In this document: in pieces, positions 18,527 through 27,300 of the stretch | Layout: every line of letters begins with the position of its first letter | Position numbering within the stretch: position 1 is the first letter of the stretch | NCBI GenBank assembly: GCA_016182545.1 | Contig: JACPGG010000074.1 | Span: 1 to 54,135, forward strand | DNA: 54,135 bases | Source: Ignavibacteriales bacterium | GTDB lineage: Bacteria > Bacteroidota > Ignavibacteria > UBA10030 > UBA8401 | Direction of reading: 5' to 3' | Notes under the pieces: generated by a model | Databases searched by the model: none | Told to the model about the DNA's origin: nothing | What the model saw: only the letters and a program-made list of their open reading frames with translations | Translations under genes and position numbers: made by a program

Positions 18527-19375
18527 TTGAAAACAATTCATACCATTCCGGATGTTCGTCAGTTCCTTCAATCGTTTCGTAAAGAAAAAAAAATAGGATT
18601 TGTTCCCACCATGGGCTTTCTGCATGAAGGGCATTTGTCACTTATCCGAAAAGCGAAAATTGAATGTGATATTGTAGTCGTTTCCATTTTTGTCAACCCC
18701 ACACAATTTGCCCCGCACGAGGATTATTCACGCTATCCACGCGATATTGAACGGGATGCCACCCTTGCTGCTGATGCGGGATGTGAAGTATTATTTGTTC
18801 CGACGGCAGAAGAGATGTACCCGAACGGATTTTCAAGTTATGTAACGATTGAACAAATGTCATCCGTTCTCGAAGGGAAATTTAGACCGACGCATTTCAA
18901 AGGAGTCACTACCGTTGTGGCAAAATTGTTCAACATAGTACAGCCGCATACCGCGTATTTCGGGCAAAAGGATGCACAGCAGTTTGTCATAATAAAAAAA
19001 ATGGTGAGCGATCTGAATTTGCCGATTCACATCGAGATTGTTCCTACCATGAGAGAAGTGGACGGATTGGCGATGAGTTCGCGCAACGTGTATCTGAATC
19101 CTGATGAGAGAAAGAATGCGACAGTGTTGTATCAATCGCTGAAACTTGCAGAGACGAAGATCAAATCAGGCGAACGAAATGTTTCAACGATCGTCTCTGA
19201 AATGAGAGAATTGATACAAGCGAAAAATCCTACAGAAATTGATTATATTGATATTGTCGATGCCACCGATCTAACATCAAAAAAGATCCTCGAAAAAAAT
19301 CAAACCGTGTTGATTCCGCTCGCGGTTCGATTCGGATCGACGCGGTTGATTGATAATATTATTGTGACCGTATAA
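18527..19375 (+). CDS. panC: Pantoate--beta-alanine ligase
   Basis: Condenses pantoate and beta-alanine with ATP to pantothenate, the precursor of coenzyme A. The 282-residue protein shows the nucleotidyltransferase HIGH-like motif PTMGFLHEGHLSL with H33 and H36, the FVNPTQFAPHEDYSRYPR block, the AYFGQKDAQQF segment and MSSRNVYL in the ATP loop. The only start fitting the family N terminus is TTG at 18527. No panB or panD is seen nearby. Twenty bases separate it from the arginase gene. Confidence 0.94.
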   Translation: MKTIHTIPDVRQFLQSFRKEKKIGFVPTMGFLHEGHLSLIRKAKIECDIVVVSIFVNPTQFAPHEDYSRYPRDIERDATLAADAGCEVLFVPTAEEMYPNGFSSYVTIEQMSSVLEGKFRPTHFKGVTTVVAKLFNIVQPHTAYFGQKDAQQFVIIKKMVSDLNLPIHIEIVPTMREVDGLAMSSRNVYLNPDERKNATVLYQSLKLAETKIKSGERNVSTIVSEMRELIQAKNPTEIDYIDIVDATDLTSKKILEKNQTVLIPLAVRFGSTRLIDNIIVTV

Positions 19376-19405
19376 ATTCCAGGAAGATCAGAAGGAGAAA
19401 TTCCG

Positions 19406-20155
19406 ATGTCTAATTTTGCAACCATCATCATGGCTGCCGGCAAAGGTACACGGATGAAAGATCCGAACAGAGCGAAAGTGATGTTCGAAGTGAACGGCAA
19501 GCCGATGATTCAGCATGTCGTCGAGCTTGCCCAGTCGTTGAAATCTGAAAAAGTAATCGTCATCGTCGGGTACCAGCGCGAGTCGGTCTATTCACATCTG
19601 GAAACCGTAAGCCCGAACGTGCAATTTGCAGTGCAAGATCCTCAACTCGGCACAGGGCATGCTGTGATGCAAGCGGAACCGTTTCTGCGACGATATACCG
19701 GGGATGTGCTCGTTCTCTCCGGCGATGTTCCGATATTGAGGAAAGAAACGATCGAAAAATTGATCGAGTATCACCGGGACAATAATGCCGTCGGAACTAT
19801 TCTTACGGCAAAGTTGGATGACCCGACCGGCTATGGGAGAATTTTGCGAAGCAAGAGCGGTTACGTTGTCGGCATTGTTGAACACAAAGATGCCACCGAA
19901 GCGCAACGCAACGTGAAAGAGATCAATTCGGGGATTTATCTTTTCGACAATAAGTATCTCTTTTCAGCACTCCAATTTATCAATCCGCACAACGCACAAA
20001 ATGAATATTATCTGACAGACGTCTTCGGTCATTTCTGGAGTCAAAAGCTGGTCGTTTCTGCAATGATGACCGATGATTACAATGAAATTCGCGGAGTGAA
20101 CACTCTGGAGCAATTAAAAGAGGCGGAAGAAGTGATGAAAACAAGGAACAATTAG
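19406..20155 (+). CDS. GlmU-like uridyltransferase domain protein (single-domain sugar nucleotidyltransferase)
   Basis: A 249-residue GT-A nucleotidyltransferase that matches only the N-terminal half of classical GlmU, which makes UDP-GlcNAc from GlcNAc-1-phosphate and UTP. Key motifs: MAAGKGTRMKD (nucleotide loop), LGTGHAVMQAEP, VLSGDVPIL with the metal aspartate, GYGRILR and EINSGIYLF, and NEYYLTDVF near the C terminus. There is no left-handed beta-helix, so the acetyltransferase activity is missing. A good ribosome site (AGAAGGAG) precedes the ATG. The alternative GlmU at the left end of the window has the helix domain, so this protein may be a dedicated pyrophosphorylase or serve a different sugar. 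The exact substrate is inferred. Confidence 0.82.
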   Translation: MSNFATIIMAAGKGTRMKDPNRAKVMFEVNGKPMIQHVVELAQSLKSEKVIVIVGYQRESVYSHLETVSPNVQFAVQDPQLGTGHAVMQAEPFLRRYTGDVLVLSGDVPILRKETIEKLIEYHRDNNAVGTILTAKLDDPTGYGRILRSKSGYVVGIVEHKDATEAQRNVKEINSGIYLFDNKYLFSALQFINPHNAQNEYYLTDVFGHFWSQKLVVSAMMTDDYNEIRGVNTLEQLKEAEEVMKTRNN

Positions 20156-20174
20156 TATCGAATAATTGTCTATA

Positions 20175-20203
20175 TTGACAAAGCGGGTGGTTTTTCCTAA
20201 TTT
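20175..20203 (+). promoter_or_regulatory. Sigma-70-like promoter before the small exported protein
   Basis: TTGACA (20175-20180), a 17-base spacer and TAATTT (20198-20203) lie 27 bases upstream of the ATG at 20230, with GGAG close to the start codon. The match to the housekeeping consensus is good, although many members of this phylum use a different -7/-33 consensus. Confidence 0.6.
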
Positions 20204-20229
20204 TCAGTTGAACTAACGGAGATGATGAT

Positions 20230-20709
20230 ATGAAAAATATTCTTGTGTTGATCGTTCTGCTTTCGGTCTCGGCAACGGCACAGTTCAAACCAAAATCGTC
20301 CGAGCAGCCGAGGGTCTCCGATTCGTTCATCCAACCGCAGTCTGCATCGGATTGGTTCAATCTGTTCAACCCGAATAATTTTCAAATGCGGCACAGTTAT
20401 TCAGCAAGTTATACTGCATTCAGCGGAGAGGGGATTGCACTGCAGCGGTACACAAACACGATGCTGTATCAGTTTGCTCCCAATCTAGATGCCCGTGTGG
20501 ATATTAGTTTGCAGAATTCTCCCTACAGTACATTCGAACATCGTTTGCAAAATCAGTTTAACAGGCTCTCGTTGAGCCGTGCAGAGATCAATTATCGCCC
20601 GTGGGAGAACACGACTATCCGTTTGTCGTACAGAGAATATCCATATTCATACTACGGGTACCAGCCATTCGGCGGGATGTTTTCAGGACTTGGGTATTAC
20701 GAGGACTAA
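20230..20709 (+). CDS. Hypothetical exported protein, beta-rich
   Basis: I do not recognise this 159-residue protein. The first 18 residues form a typical signal peptide ending in SATAQ, so it is exported. The mature part contains a DWFNLFNPNNFQMRHSYS segment and then alternating polar/aromatic strands (for example TTIRLSYREYPYSYYGY), which suggests a small outer-membrane or surface beta structure. It has its own promoter-like sequence and is followed by a strong terminator-like hairpin, so it may be a monocistronic unit. The ATG at 20230 is preceded by GGAG at the right distance. Confidence 0.7.
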   Translation: MKNILVLIVLLSVSATAQFKPKSSEQPRVSDSFIQPQSASDWFNLFNPNNFQMRHSYSASYTAFSGEGIALQRYTNTMLYQFAPNLDARVDISLQNSPYSTFEHRLQNQFNRLSLSRAEINYRPWENTTIRLSYREYPYSYYGYQPFGGMFSGLGYYED

Positions 20710-20744
20710 TTCAATTTACGTTCCTATCATGTTTTCATCGCAAG

Positions 20745-20783
20745 TAACCGAGCGGTCGAACAGGCTTCCTCGGTTATTTTTTT
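20745..20783 (+). terminator. Intrinsic terminator-like hairpin abutting the LytR_C start codon
   Basis: Arms TAACCGAG (20745-20752) and CTCGGTTA (20769-20776) form a perfect 8-bp stem with a 16-base loop, followed by seven T. It sits 35 bases after the small exported protein and ends five bases before the next ATG. Confidence 0.8.
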
Positions 20784-20787
20784 ATTC

Positions 20788-21237
20788 ATGACTGATTCGG
20801 GATCAAAAAAAGGACTGTTGCTTTCAATCGCAATCGCCTTGCTTGTGCTATTTAACGGAATGCAGTTGTACAGGATCATGTCCGAGAAACCGGCAGCGAG
20901 TGCGGTGAAACCGAAGAATGATGCTGATACAGCGCATGTACCGATTCAGATCAATGTCCTCAACGGATGCGGAACGTCGGGTGTCGGCACGACAATGACA
21001 AAATTCTGCCGCCAGGCAGGGTATGATGTCGTTGAAATGGGGAATTATAAATCGTTCGACGTGGAAGAGTCGATGGTCATAGACAGAAGCGGCAAACTGA
21101 ACGACGCAAAGTATCTTGCATCCACACTCGGCATCAAACCCAAGAACGTGATCCAGCAATTCAGCAACGATCATATGGTCTCCGCATCGGTTGTGATCGG
21201 AAAGGATTTCAAAAATTTAGTTCCATGGAAGAAATAA
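20788..21237 (+). CDS. LytR C-terminal (LytR_C) domain protein, membrane anchored
   Basis: A 149-residue protein with a short cytoplasmic N terminus, one membrane helix (about residues 10-28), a linker, and a LytR_C domain starting at IQINVLNGCGTSGVG and extending through the QFSNDHMVSASVVIGKDF segment. LytR_C domains occur at the ends of cell-wall ligases of the LCP family, but here the domain stands alone. Its function is unknown; a periplasmic envelope role is inferred. It is followed ten bases later by rsfS, then argS, which makes it the first gene of that operon. The ATG lies directly after a terminator T-tract, leaving no room for a ribosome site. Confidence 0.78.
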   Translation: MTDSGSKKGLLLSIAIALLVLFNGMQLYRIMSEKPAASAVKPKNDADTAHVPIQINVLNGCGTSGVGTTMTKFCRQAGYDVVEMGNYKSFDVEESMVIDRSGKLNDAKYLASTLGIKPKNVIQQFSNDHMVSASVVIGKDFKNLVPWKK

Positions 21238-21247
21238 AAGGAGTATT

Positions 21248-21667
21248 GTGACCTCAAAGACACTCGCACAAAAAATCGCGGAAGCGGCACTGAATAAAAA
21301 AGCATACGACGTTACGGTGATGGATCTGCGAAAGATCACGTCGATGACCGATTATTTTGTCGTCTGTTCGGTCGATTCTGACACACAGGCGCGAGCCGTT
21401 GCGGATGCGATCAAGCATGAAACAATGGAAAAAGGGGAATCCCTGGTCCGGAAAGAAGGTTACTCCGAAGGCCGCTGGGTGCTGCTCGACTATGTTGATG
21501 TGGTCGCACATGTCTTTCATAAAGATACCCGCGCATTTTACAATCTTGAAAAATTATGGGGCGATGCGAAATTCGAATATGTCAACGATGAACCAAAAGT
21601 AAAGACCAAAGCGGAAACAACAAAAGCCAAAAAGAAACCGGCTCGAAAGAAGACTGCAAAAAAATGA
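21248..21667 (+). CDS. rsfS: Ribosomal silencing factor RsfS
   Basis: RsfS (YbeB/Iojap family) binds ribosomal protein L14 and blocks joining of subunits during starvation. The 139-residue protein contains the family core: VMDLRKITSMTDYFVVCSVDSDTQARA, then WVLLDYVDVVAHVFHKDTRAFYNLEKLWGDA with the conserved tryptophan and aspartates (described as separate segments of one domain). A Lys/Ala/Thr-rich tail of about 20 residues extends beyond the usual domain end. The GTG start at 21248 has an AAGGAG ribosome site five bases before it. The TGA overlaps the argS start by four bases. Confidence 0.93.
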   Translation: MTSKTLAQKIAEAALNKKAYDVTVMDLRKITSMTDYFVVCSVDSDTQARAVADAIKHETMEKGESLVRKEGYSEGRWVLLDYVDVVAHVFHKDTRAFYNLEKLWGDAKFEYVNDEPKVKTKAETTKAKKKPARKKTAKK

Positions 21668-23313
21668 AAGATCTGTTACACCGACAACTCACGGCGATCC
21701 TTTCCGAACTCAAGTACCCTCCCGTTGAAATCTCCTTTGATAGACCAAAAGTAGAATCCCACGGAGATCTGACAACAAATGTAGCGATGGTTCTGGCGAA
21801 ATCTGTCGGGAAGAATCCGCGCCAGGTTGCACAATCGATCGTTGAAAAATTGCAAGTCGACAACAGAACGTTTGCTTCGGTAGAAATTGCAGGTCCCGGT
21901 TTTATCAATTTTAAATTCTCGAATGCGTATGTTGTCGAGAGTGCAAAGATAATTTTACGATCGGGTGAATTATTCGGGAAAAGCAATGCCAGCTCGGGTA
22001 AGAAAACGAATGTGGAATGGGTGAGTGCAAATCCGACAGGACCTCTGCACAGCGGTCATGGCAGGCAGGTCATTCTCGGCAAAGTGATCTCGAATTTGTT
22101 GGAATGGACGGGACACAATGTAACGCGTGAATATTACTTCAACAACGCCGGCAACCAGATGCGGAACCTTGCTGAGAGCATTTACGCCCGGTACCGGCAG
22201 GAACTTGGTGACGACTATCCCTTCCCGGAAGAAGGATATAAAGGGGACTACATTATCGACATCGCAAAACAGATCGTCAAGGAAAAAGGCGATTCGTTGC
22301 GCGAGACTGATGCCGAACGATCCTATTTCAAACAGGTGGGCGAAACGTGGTGTTTCAACAAGATCAAAGAGACCCTCTCAAAATTGGATGTTCGTCATGA
22401 TGTCTTCTATAATGAGGACACGCTTTATTCGACCGGGAAGATCGCAGAGGTCATTGAAGAGTTCAAAAAGAAAGATCTTGCCTACGACAGTGAAGGAGCA
22501 GTCTGGTTTCGCGCCACCAAATTCGGTGCCGATAAAGACCGTGTCATCGTCAAGAGCAGCGGCGAACCGACATATCGATTGCCCGACATTGCCTACCATC
22601 GCGAAAAATTCCGCCGCGGTTTTGAACTGATCGTCGATATCTTTGGAGCCGATCATATTGCAACGATCCCCGATGTGCTCAACGGTGTGCAAGCGCTTGG
22701 ATACGAGACAAAAGATGTCAAAGTGATCATTCATCAAATGGTCTCGTTTGTGAATGGCGAAGAAGTTGTCAAGATGTCGAAAAGAAGTGCGAATGTGCAC
22801 ACGCTCGATGAATTGATCGACGAGGTCGGCGTTGATGCGGTTTCTTATTTCTTCGTGATGCGCAGCGTCGGAACTCACCTTGAATTCGACATCGCGCTCG
22901 CAAAGGAACAGTCGGAAAAGAATCCTGTCTATTACCTCCAATATGCTCACGCACGCATTGCCGGCATTCTCCGGTTTGCAGAACAGGAAGGTTTCAACAG
23001 TGCTGAGTATGCAAAAATATTGGAGGCGACAAATTTTGCTCTTATGAAAGAAAAAGAAGAGATCGATCTGCTGAAGAAGTTGTTGGAGTTTCCGGAGGTC
23101 GTCCAAAGTTGCGCGCTCACTTTTGAACCCCATCGCCTCACAACCTATTTGCGCGAGGTGGCAGAGACATTCCATCGTTTCTACCATGAACACAGAGTGA
23201 TCAACGACGATAAAAACCTGATGCAAGCGCGTTTGACCGTTTGTTTAATGGCTAAAATCGTCATTGCCAACGGCTGTAAAATTTTAGGTGTTTCTTGTCC
23301 TGAAAAAATGTAA
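21664..23313 (+). CDS. argS: Arginyl-tRNA synthetase
   Basis: Class I aminoacyl-tRNA synthetase that charges tRNA-Arg. The 549-residue protein has the Arg-specific N-terminal additional domain (VESHGDLTTNVAMVLAK), the HIGH-like signature HSGHGR at residue 129 after SANPTGPL, the KMSKR signature at 370, and the DALR anticodon-binding domain at the C terminus (LQYAHARIAGI through EHRVINDD). The ATG overlaps the rsfS stop by four bases. Length is normal for bacterial ArgS. No tRNA genes are seen nearby. Confidence 0.96.
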   Translation: MKDLLHRQLTAILSELKYPPVEISFDRPKVESHGDLTTNVAMVLAKSVGKNPRQVAQSIVEKLQVDNRTFASVEIAGPGFINFKFSNAYVVESAKIILRSGELFGKSNASSGKKTNVEWVSANPTGPLHSGHGRQVILGKVISNLLEWTGHNVTREYYFNNAGNQMRNLAESIYARYRQELGDDYPFPEEGYKGDYIIDIAKQIVKEKGDSLRETDAERSYFKQVGETWCFNKIKETLSKLDVRHDVFYNEDTLYSTGKIAEVIEEFKKKDLAYDSEGAVWFRATKFGADKDRVIVKSSGEPTYRLPDIAYHREKFRRGFELIVDIFGADHIATIPDVLNGVQALGYETKDVKVIIHQMVSFVNGEEVVKMSKRSANVHTLDELIDEVGVDAVSYFFVMRSVGTHLEFDIALAKEQSEKNPVYYLQYAHARIAGILRFAEQEGFNSAEYAKILEATNFALMKEKEEIDLLKKLLEFPEVVQSCALTFEPHRLTTYLREVAETFHRFYHEHRVINDDKNLMQARLTVCLMAKIVIANGCKILGVSCPEKM

Positions 23314-23380
23314 ATTAACGACAACAAAAAAAGAGGAAATTCACCCGCTCGTTTGTTACTGCTTTTGTTCGCATCTCAAC

Positions 23381-23401
23381 ACAGGATATTCGTCCGCCTG
23401 T
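23381..23401. repeat. Intergenic inverted repeat ACAGG/CCTGT before rfbB
   Basis: ACAGG (23381-23385), eleven bases including ATATTCGTCC, CCTGT (23397-23401). It lies in the 156-base gene-free stretch between argS and rfbB, about 70 bases before the rfbB start. Confidence 0.45.
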
Positions 23402-23469
23402 ATCGGACAAGTTGGAAATCCTGACGGTTTTTCTTAAATTCTATAATTAACAACAACTTACAGAGTTCG

Positions 23470-24483
23470 ATGAAGAATATTCTCGTGACCGGTGGCGCCG
23501 GTTTTATTGGAAGTAATTTTGTCCATTATATGCTGGGCAAGGATTCCAAGTATCGGATCATCAACTACGATTCACTGACGTATGCCGGAAATCTTGAGAA
23601 TCTCACCGCCATTGAAAGCAATCCTCACTATGTTTTTGTCAAGGGAGATATTTGTAATAAAGAGGAATTGATCAACGTTTTTCGAGAGTACTCTATCGAT
23701 ACCGTTGTGCATTTTGCTGCGGAGTCGCATGTTGACCGGAGCATTCTGGGTCCCGCGATCTTTGTCCAGACAAATGTAGTGGGCACCAATGTTCTTCTGG
23801 ATGTAGCCCGCGAAATCGGTATTGAAAAATTCCTGCACGTTTCTACCGATGAAGTGTACGGTTCGCTCGGAGCGACAGGATACTTCACCGAAGAAACGCC
23901 GTTACATCCTAATAGTCCTTACTCAGCGAGCAAAGCATCTTCGGACATGTTTGTGCTTGCGTACCACCATACATTTGGCTTCCCCGGAATAGTCACCCGC
24001 TGTTCGAACAATTACGGACCGTACCAATTTCCGGAAAAACTGATCCCGTTGATGATCGCCAATGCGTTGAACAACAAACCGCTTCCTGTGTATGGAGACG
24101 GATTGAATGTACGGGACTGGCTGTATGTAGAAGATCACTGTTCGGCACTTGATGTTGTTTTGCATAAAGGGACGTTCGGAGAGACCTACAACATCGGCGG
24201 TCATAACGAGTGGAAGAATATTGACATCGTGAAATTGATTTTAAAGGATCTTGGTAAATCGGAATCGCTGATCAATTTTGTCAAAGACCGTCCCGGACAC
24301 GACCGTCGGTATGCGATCGATGCCGCTAAACTCAAGAACGATCTCGGATGGATGCCTGCGCATACGTTTGAAGACGGGATCCAAAAAACGATCAAATGGT
24401 ATCTGGAGAATCGACAATGGTGGGAGAGGATCATCAGCGGAGAATACAAAAAGTATTATGATCTACAATATTCTGAACGATAA
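23470..24483 (+). CDS. rfbB: dTDP-glucose 4,6-dehydratase
   Basis: Converts dTDP-glucose to dTDP-4-keto-6-deoxyglucose, the second step toward dTDP-rhamnose and other deoxysugars. The 337-residue short-chain dehydrogenase has the NAD motif TGGAGFIG at its N terminus, the STDEVYGS block carrying the catalytic Asp-Glu pair, and the Tyr/Lys pair Y151/K155 in PYSASKAS. The [10 protein letters not shown] and [12 protein letters not shown] segments are typical of RmlB. It is the first gene of the polysaccharide locus. The other dTDP-rhamnose genes (rmlA, rmlC, rmlD) are not in the window. Confidence 0.94.
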   Translation: MKNILVTGGAGFIGSNFVHYMLGKDSKYRIINYDSLTYAGNLENLTAIESNPHYVFVKGDICNKEELINVFREYSIDTVVHFAAESHVDRSILGPAIFVQTNVVGTNVLLDVAREIGIEKFLHVSTDEVYGSLGATGYFTEETPLHPNSPYSASKASSDMFVLAYHHTFGFPGIVTRCSNNYGPYQFPEKLIPLMIANALNNKPLPVYGDGLNVRDWLYVEDHCSALDVVLHKGTFGETYNIGGHNEWKNIDIVKLILKDLGKSESLINFVKDRPGHDRRYAIDAAKLKNDLGWMPAHTFEDGIQKTIKWYLENRQWWERIISGEYKKYYDLQYSER

Positions 24484-24493
24484 TATTACAATT

Positions 24494-26155
24494 ATGAAAA
24501 GACTTACGCGGTTATTTTATATTTTCTTTGTAACATTCGGCATCTGCATTGCACAATTAAACGATCGGACAGACCGTCAATCGAATCAATCGCAAAGTTC
24601 TTCGCAGTCGATCTCGACCCAACTGCCATCCGGGAAAATCATCCAGGATGGACCCGTTGATCCCAAAGAATATATCGTTGGACCCGGGGATATTTTCAGT
24701 GTCAATATTTGGGCAACGCCTCCTTTGAATTTCCAGGTACCGGTGACGCCGGAAGGGAGTGTTGTAATTCCAACCGTTGGAGAGAATTTCCTAAGTGGAA
24801 TGACGCTCTACGATGCTAAGAATTTGGTGCTCAGTGAGATAAAGAAAAAATATATCACCGGTAACGCCAGTTTTACTTTATACGTTCCTCGACAATTTAA
24901 TATTTCCATCAGTGGTATGGTGCTCAATGAAGGAGGATACATAGTACAGGCGACGCAAAGGGTAGACGCTCTTCTTCAACTTGCAAACGATATTGTTGTG
25001 TACAAAGAAAAAAATATTACTCAAGACTACAGTAAATTTGAAGAGGAAGCGGAAAGTAAATTATCATTGATAAGCCGGCGTCGCATAAAAGTGATACGGC
25101 GAAACGGCACAACAGTAACAGCCGATATTGAAAAATTCCATGCGACTCAAAATTCTATTTATAATCCTTTATTACGTGATGGTGATGTTGTCATCGTACC
25201 ACCCGCGAATATCGGGAAAGATTTCATTGGTGTCTATGGTGCAGTTGCTAAAGAAGGGGTGTATGAGTTTGTTACCGGTGATAGTCTGACGACACTGCTT
25301 GCGATTGCCGGCGGACTGACTGCATATGCGGATCCGGTAAATGTTATTCTTACCCGAAATATGCCCGATGGGCAGCAATCTGAGAAGAGAGTAAATGTCG
25401 GTGAAATAATTGCAAAGAGAGTACCGGACATTATTCTTCAGAATGGGGATAGGATTATCGTTGGTCGTGTAAATTCCATCAATCGAGGGGGCATAGTCAG
25501 TATTGAGGGAGAAATTGTTCGTCCCGGTTTTTACCCTATCGTCCAAGATTCATCGTCACTTAGCAGCATTGTGGAACGTGCCGGTGGCTTTACTCCTTTT
25601 GCACTTTTAAATGCAGCCAAAGTGCTTCGTCCGTCAACTGAATTAAACAATAAAACGATAACGTACCAGTACCTGCGAAAGGGATATACTACATCTGAGG
25701 ATACTGCGTATCTTCATAACGAGATACTCTTAAAAACAAAAGGAGATCTGGTCTCAACAGACTTTGTAGAGCTCTTTGAAAAGAAAAACAAAGAAAAAGA
25801 TATTATTCTTCGAGATGGCGATAAAATTATTATCCCTGCACGCGTCAATGCAGTGTACGTATTTGGTGAAGTAAAGAATCCAGGTCATATCCCATACGCT
25901 GCAGGTAAGGATGTCAACTATTACATTCAACGAGCGGGTGGGATTACCGAACACGGGCAAGATGGAGAAATCAGAATTGTAAAGTCGTCATCAAAGCAAT
26001 GGCTGGTTCCTTCCGAAACATCGATTGAAGAGGGGGATTATATTTGGATTCCGAAAGAACCATTTCGCCCCTTTACATATTATTTAACGGTATATAGTCA
26101 GGTGTTTGGGATCATTGGAACGATAGCAACGTTAATACTGCTTATGAGCCGATAA
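24494..26155 (+). CDS. Wza/KpsD-like polysaccharide export protein with several SLBB domains
   Basis: Outer-envelope polysaccharide export component. The start is the ATG at 24494, which gives a signal peptide (KRLTRLFYIFFVTFGICIAQ); a longer frame back to 24278 only overlaps rfbB. The 553-residue product then has a Ser/Gln-rich linker, a Poly_export domain (EYIVGPGDIFSVNIWATPP, then GSVVIPTVGENF), and three to four SLBB-like repeats (ISGMVLNEGGYIV, VYGAVAKEGVYEF, IEGEIVRPGFYPI, VFGEVKNPGHIPY). The last 20 residues are a hydrophobic segment that may anchor it in a membrane, unlike classical Wza. No clear lipobox is seen; the cysteine in the signal peptide does not fit the consensus. It likely works with the Wzz-like protein encoded next. 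Confidence 0.88.
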   Translation: MKRLTRLFYIFFVTFGICIAQLNDRTDRQSNQSQSSSQSISTQLPSGKIIQDGPVDPKEYIVGPGDIFSVNIWATPPLNFQVPVTPEGSVVIPTVGENFLSGMTLYDAKNLVLSEIKKKYITGNASFTLYVPRQFNISISGMVLNEGGYIVQATQRVDALLQLANDIVVYKEKNITQDYSKFEEEAESKLSLISRRRIKVIRRNGTTVTADIEKFHATQNSIYNPLLRDGDVVIVPPANIGKDFIGVYGAVAKEGVYEFVTGDSLTTLLAIAGGLTAYADPVNVILTRNMPDGQQSEKRVNVGEIIAKRVPDIILQNGDRIIVGRVNSINRGGIVSIEGEIVRPGFYPIVQDSSSLSSIVERAGGFTPFALLNAAKVLRPSTELNNKTITYQYLRKGYTTSEDTAYLHNEILLKTKGDLVSTDFVELFEKKNKEKDIILRDGDKIIIPARVNAVYVFGEVKNPGHIPYAAGKDVNYYIQRAGGITEHGQDGEIRIVKSSSKQWLVPSETSIEEGDYIWIPKEPFRPFTYYLTVYSQVFGIIGTIATLILLMSR

Positions 26156-26216
26156 ATCATTAATTGACGACAATAAAAATTACTATAAGTGCAATCATCT
26201 ATTTAACTCCCAAAAA

Positions 26217-27300
26217 ATGAATCAAGAAAAAAACTATCTGAAATATCTTTCTATCCTTTTGTTATGGAAAAGGTTCATAGTAATAAATTTAATAATAATC
26301 ACTGCGTTGTCCATTGGGATTAGTTTTCTATTGCCAAATTGGTATAAGGCGCGAACAACTCTTTTACAACCTAAACAGACTGATATTTTCAACAACTTTG
26401 GGTCGACCGGATCTTTATTACGTGGCATAACAGGGATTGGAAAATTGGGGAGCCTCGGTCAACGATCCAATTCGTATAACTATTTTGCATTGTTGAGAAG
26501 TCGCACAACGATGGAACGTGTTATTCAGAAGTTTAATTTGATCTCAGTTTATGAAACAAAAGATAATTCGTTAGAAGAGACAATCAAAGAATTGACTAAA
26601 AATGTTAATTTTGAAGAGGAAGAGGACGATGAGATATCAATCGAAGTGTACGACAAAGATCCAATTCGTGCCGCCGACATGGCAAATTATTTTGTTGAGA
26701 TGTTAAATGAGATAAATACTCGACTCGGGACGCTGGAAGCCAAAACAAATCGAGAGTTTATTGAACAGAGATTAGATGGAGATAATTACTCCGGAACAGT
26801 CATCAGGCATTGATGCTGTTGCAACCCTGTACAGTATGAAAGTAAAAAAAGAAGTTGAGGTTGCAATAATGGAACGAAGCGTTACTGCCGATAACAACAC
26901 TCTGATTCAATCTCGCTTGGAGCTGGCAGAATTAAATAAAAAAGTTGCGACTATGCCATTAACCGGTATTGAATCAATTAGATTATATCGGGAAGTCGCA
27001 ATTCAACAGAAAATTGTTGAATTTCTTATCCCATTATATGAACAGGCGAAAATCGACGAACAAAAAGATATTCCAGTTTTACTTATTTTAGACAAAGCCG
27101 TACCCGCAGAGAAAAAAACAAAACCACAAAGATCTCTGATTGTTTTTCTCTCCTCTTTCCTCACACTTCTTATATTAGTGTTTGTTTCGTTTCTACTTCA
27201 CGGTCTTATGGTAAGGCAAGACGAAATGAATACTTTGGAGACCAAACTACAAAACTATGCTTTGCGGATAGCAGTTATATTTAAAGTTCATATCTCTTGA
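26217..27300 (+). pseudogene. wzz: Wzz-family chain-length determinant, broken by an internal deletion/frameshift
   Basis: Wzz proteins set the chain length of surface polysaccharides from the inner membrane. The first part (26217 to about 26783) has the N-terminal membrane helix (residues about 18-36) and Wzz domain with KARTTLLQPK and YFALLRSRTTMERVI, up to REFIEQRLD. Reading then runs to TGA at 26813. The rest continues in another frame from about 26776 (ITPEQSSGIDAVATLY) through a coiled coil and the C-terminal helix (IVFLSSFLTLLILVFVSFLL) to 27300. Family members carry roughly 25-30 further residues of coiled coil between these two points, so a short segment seems lost together with the frame. 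As read, no full-length protein can be made. Assembly error is the main alternative. Confidence 0.8.

Noticed and set aside
24278-24493. Upstream extension of the Wza-like frame to 24278
   Set aside because: These 72 codons overlap rfbB in another frame and have no family similarity; a proper signal peptide begins at 24494.
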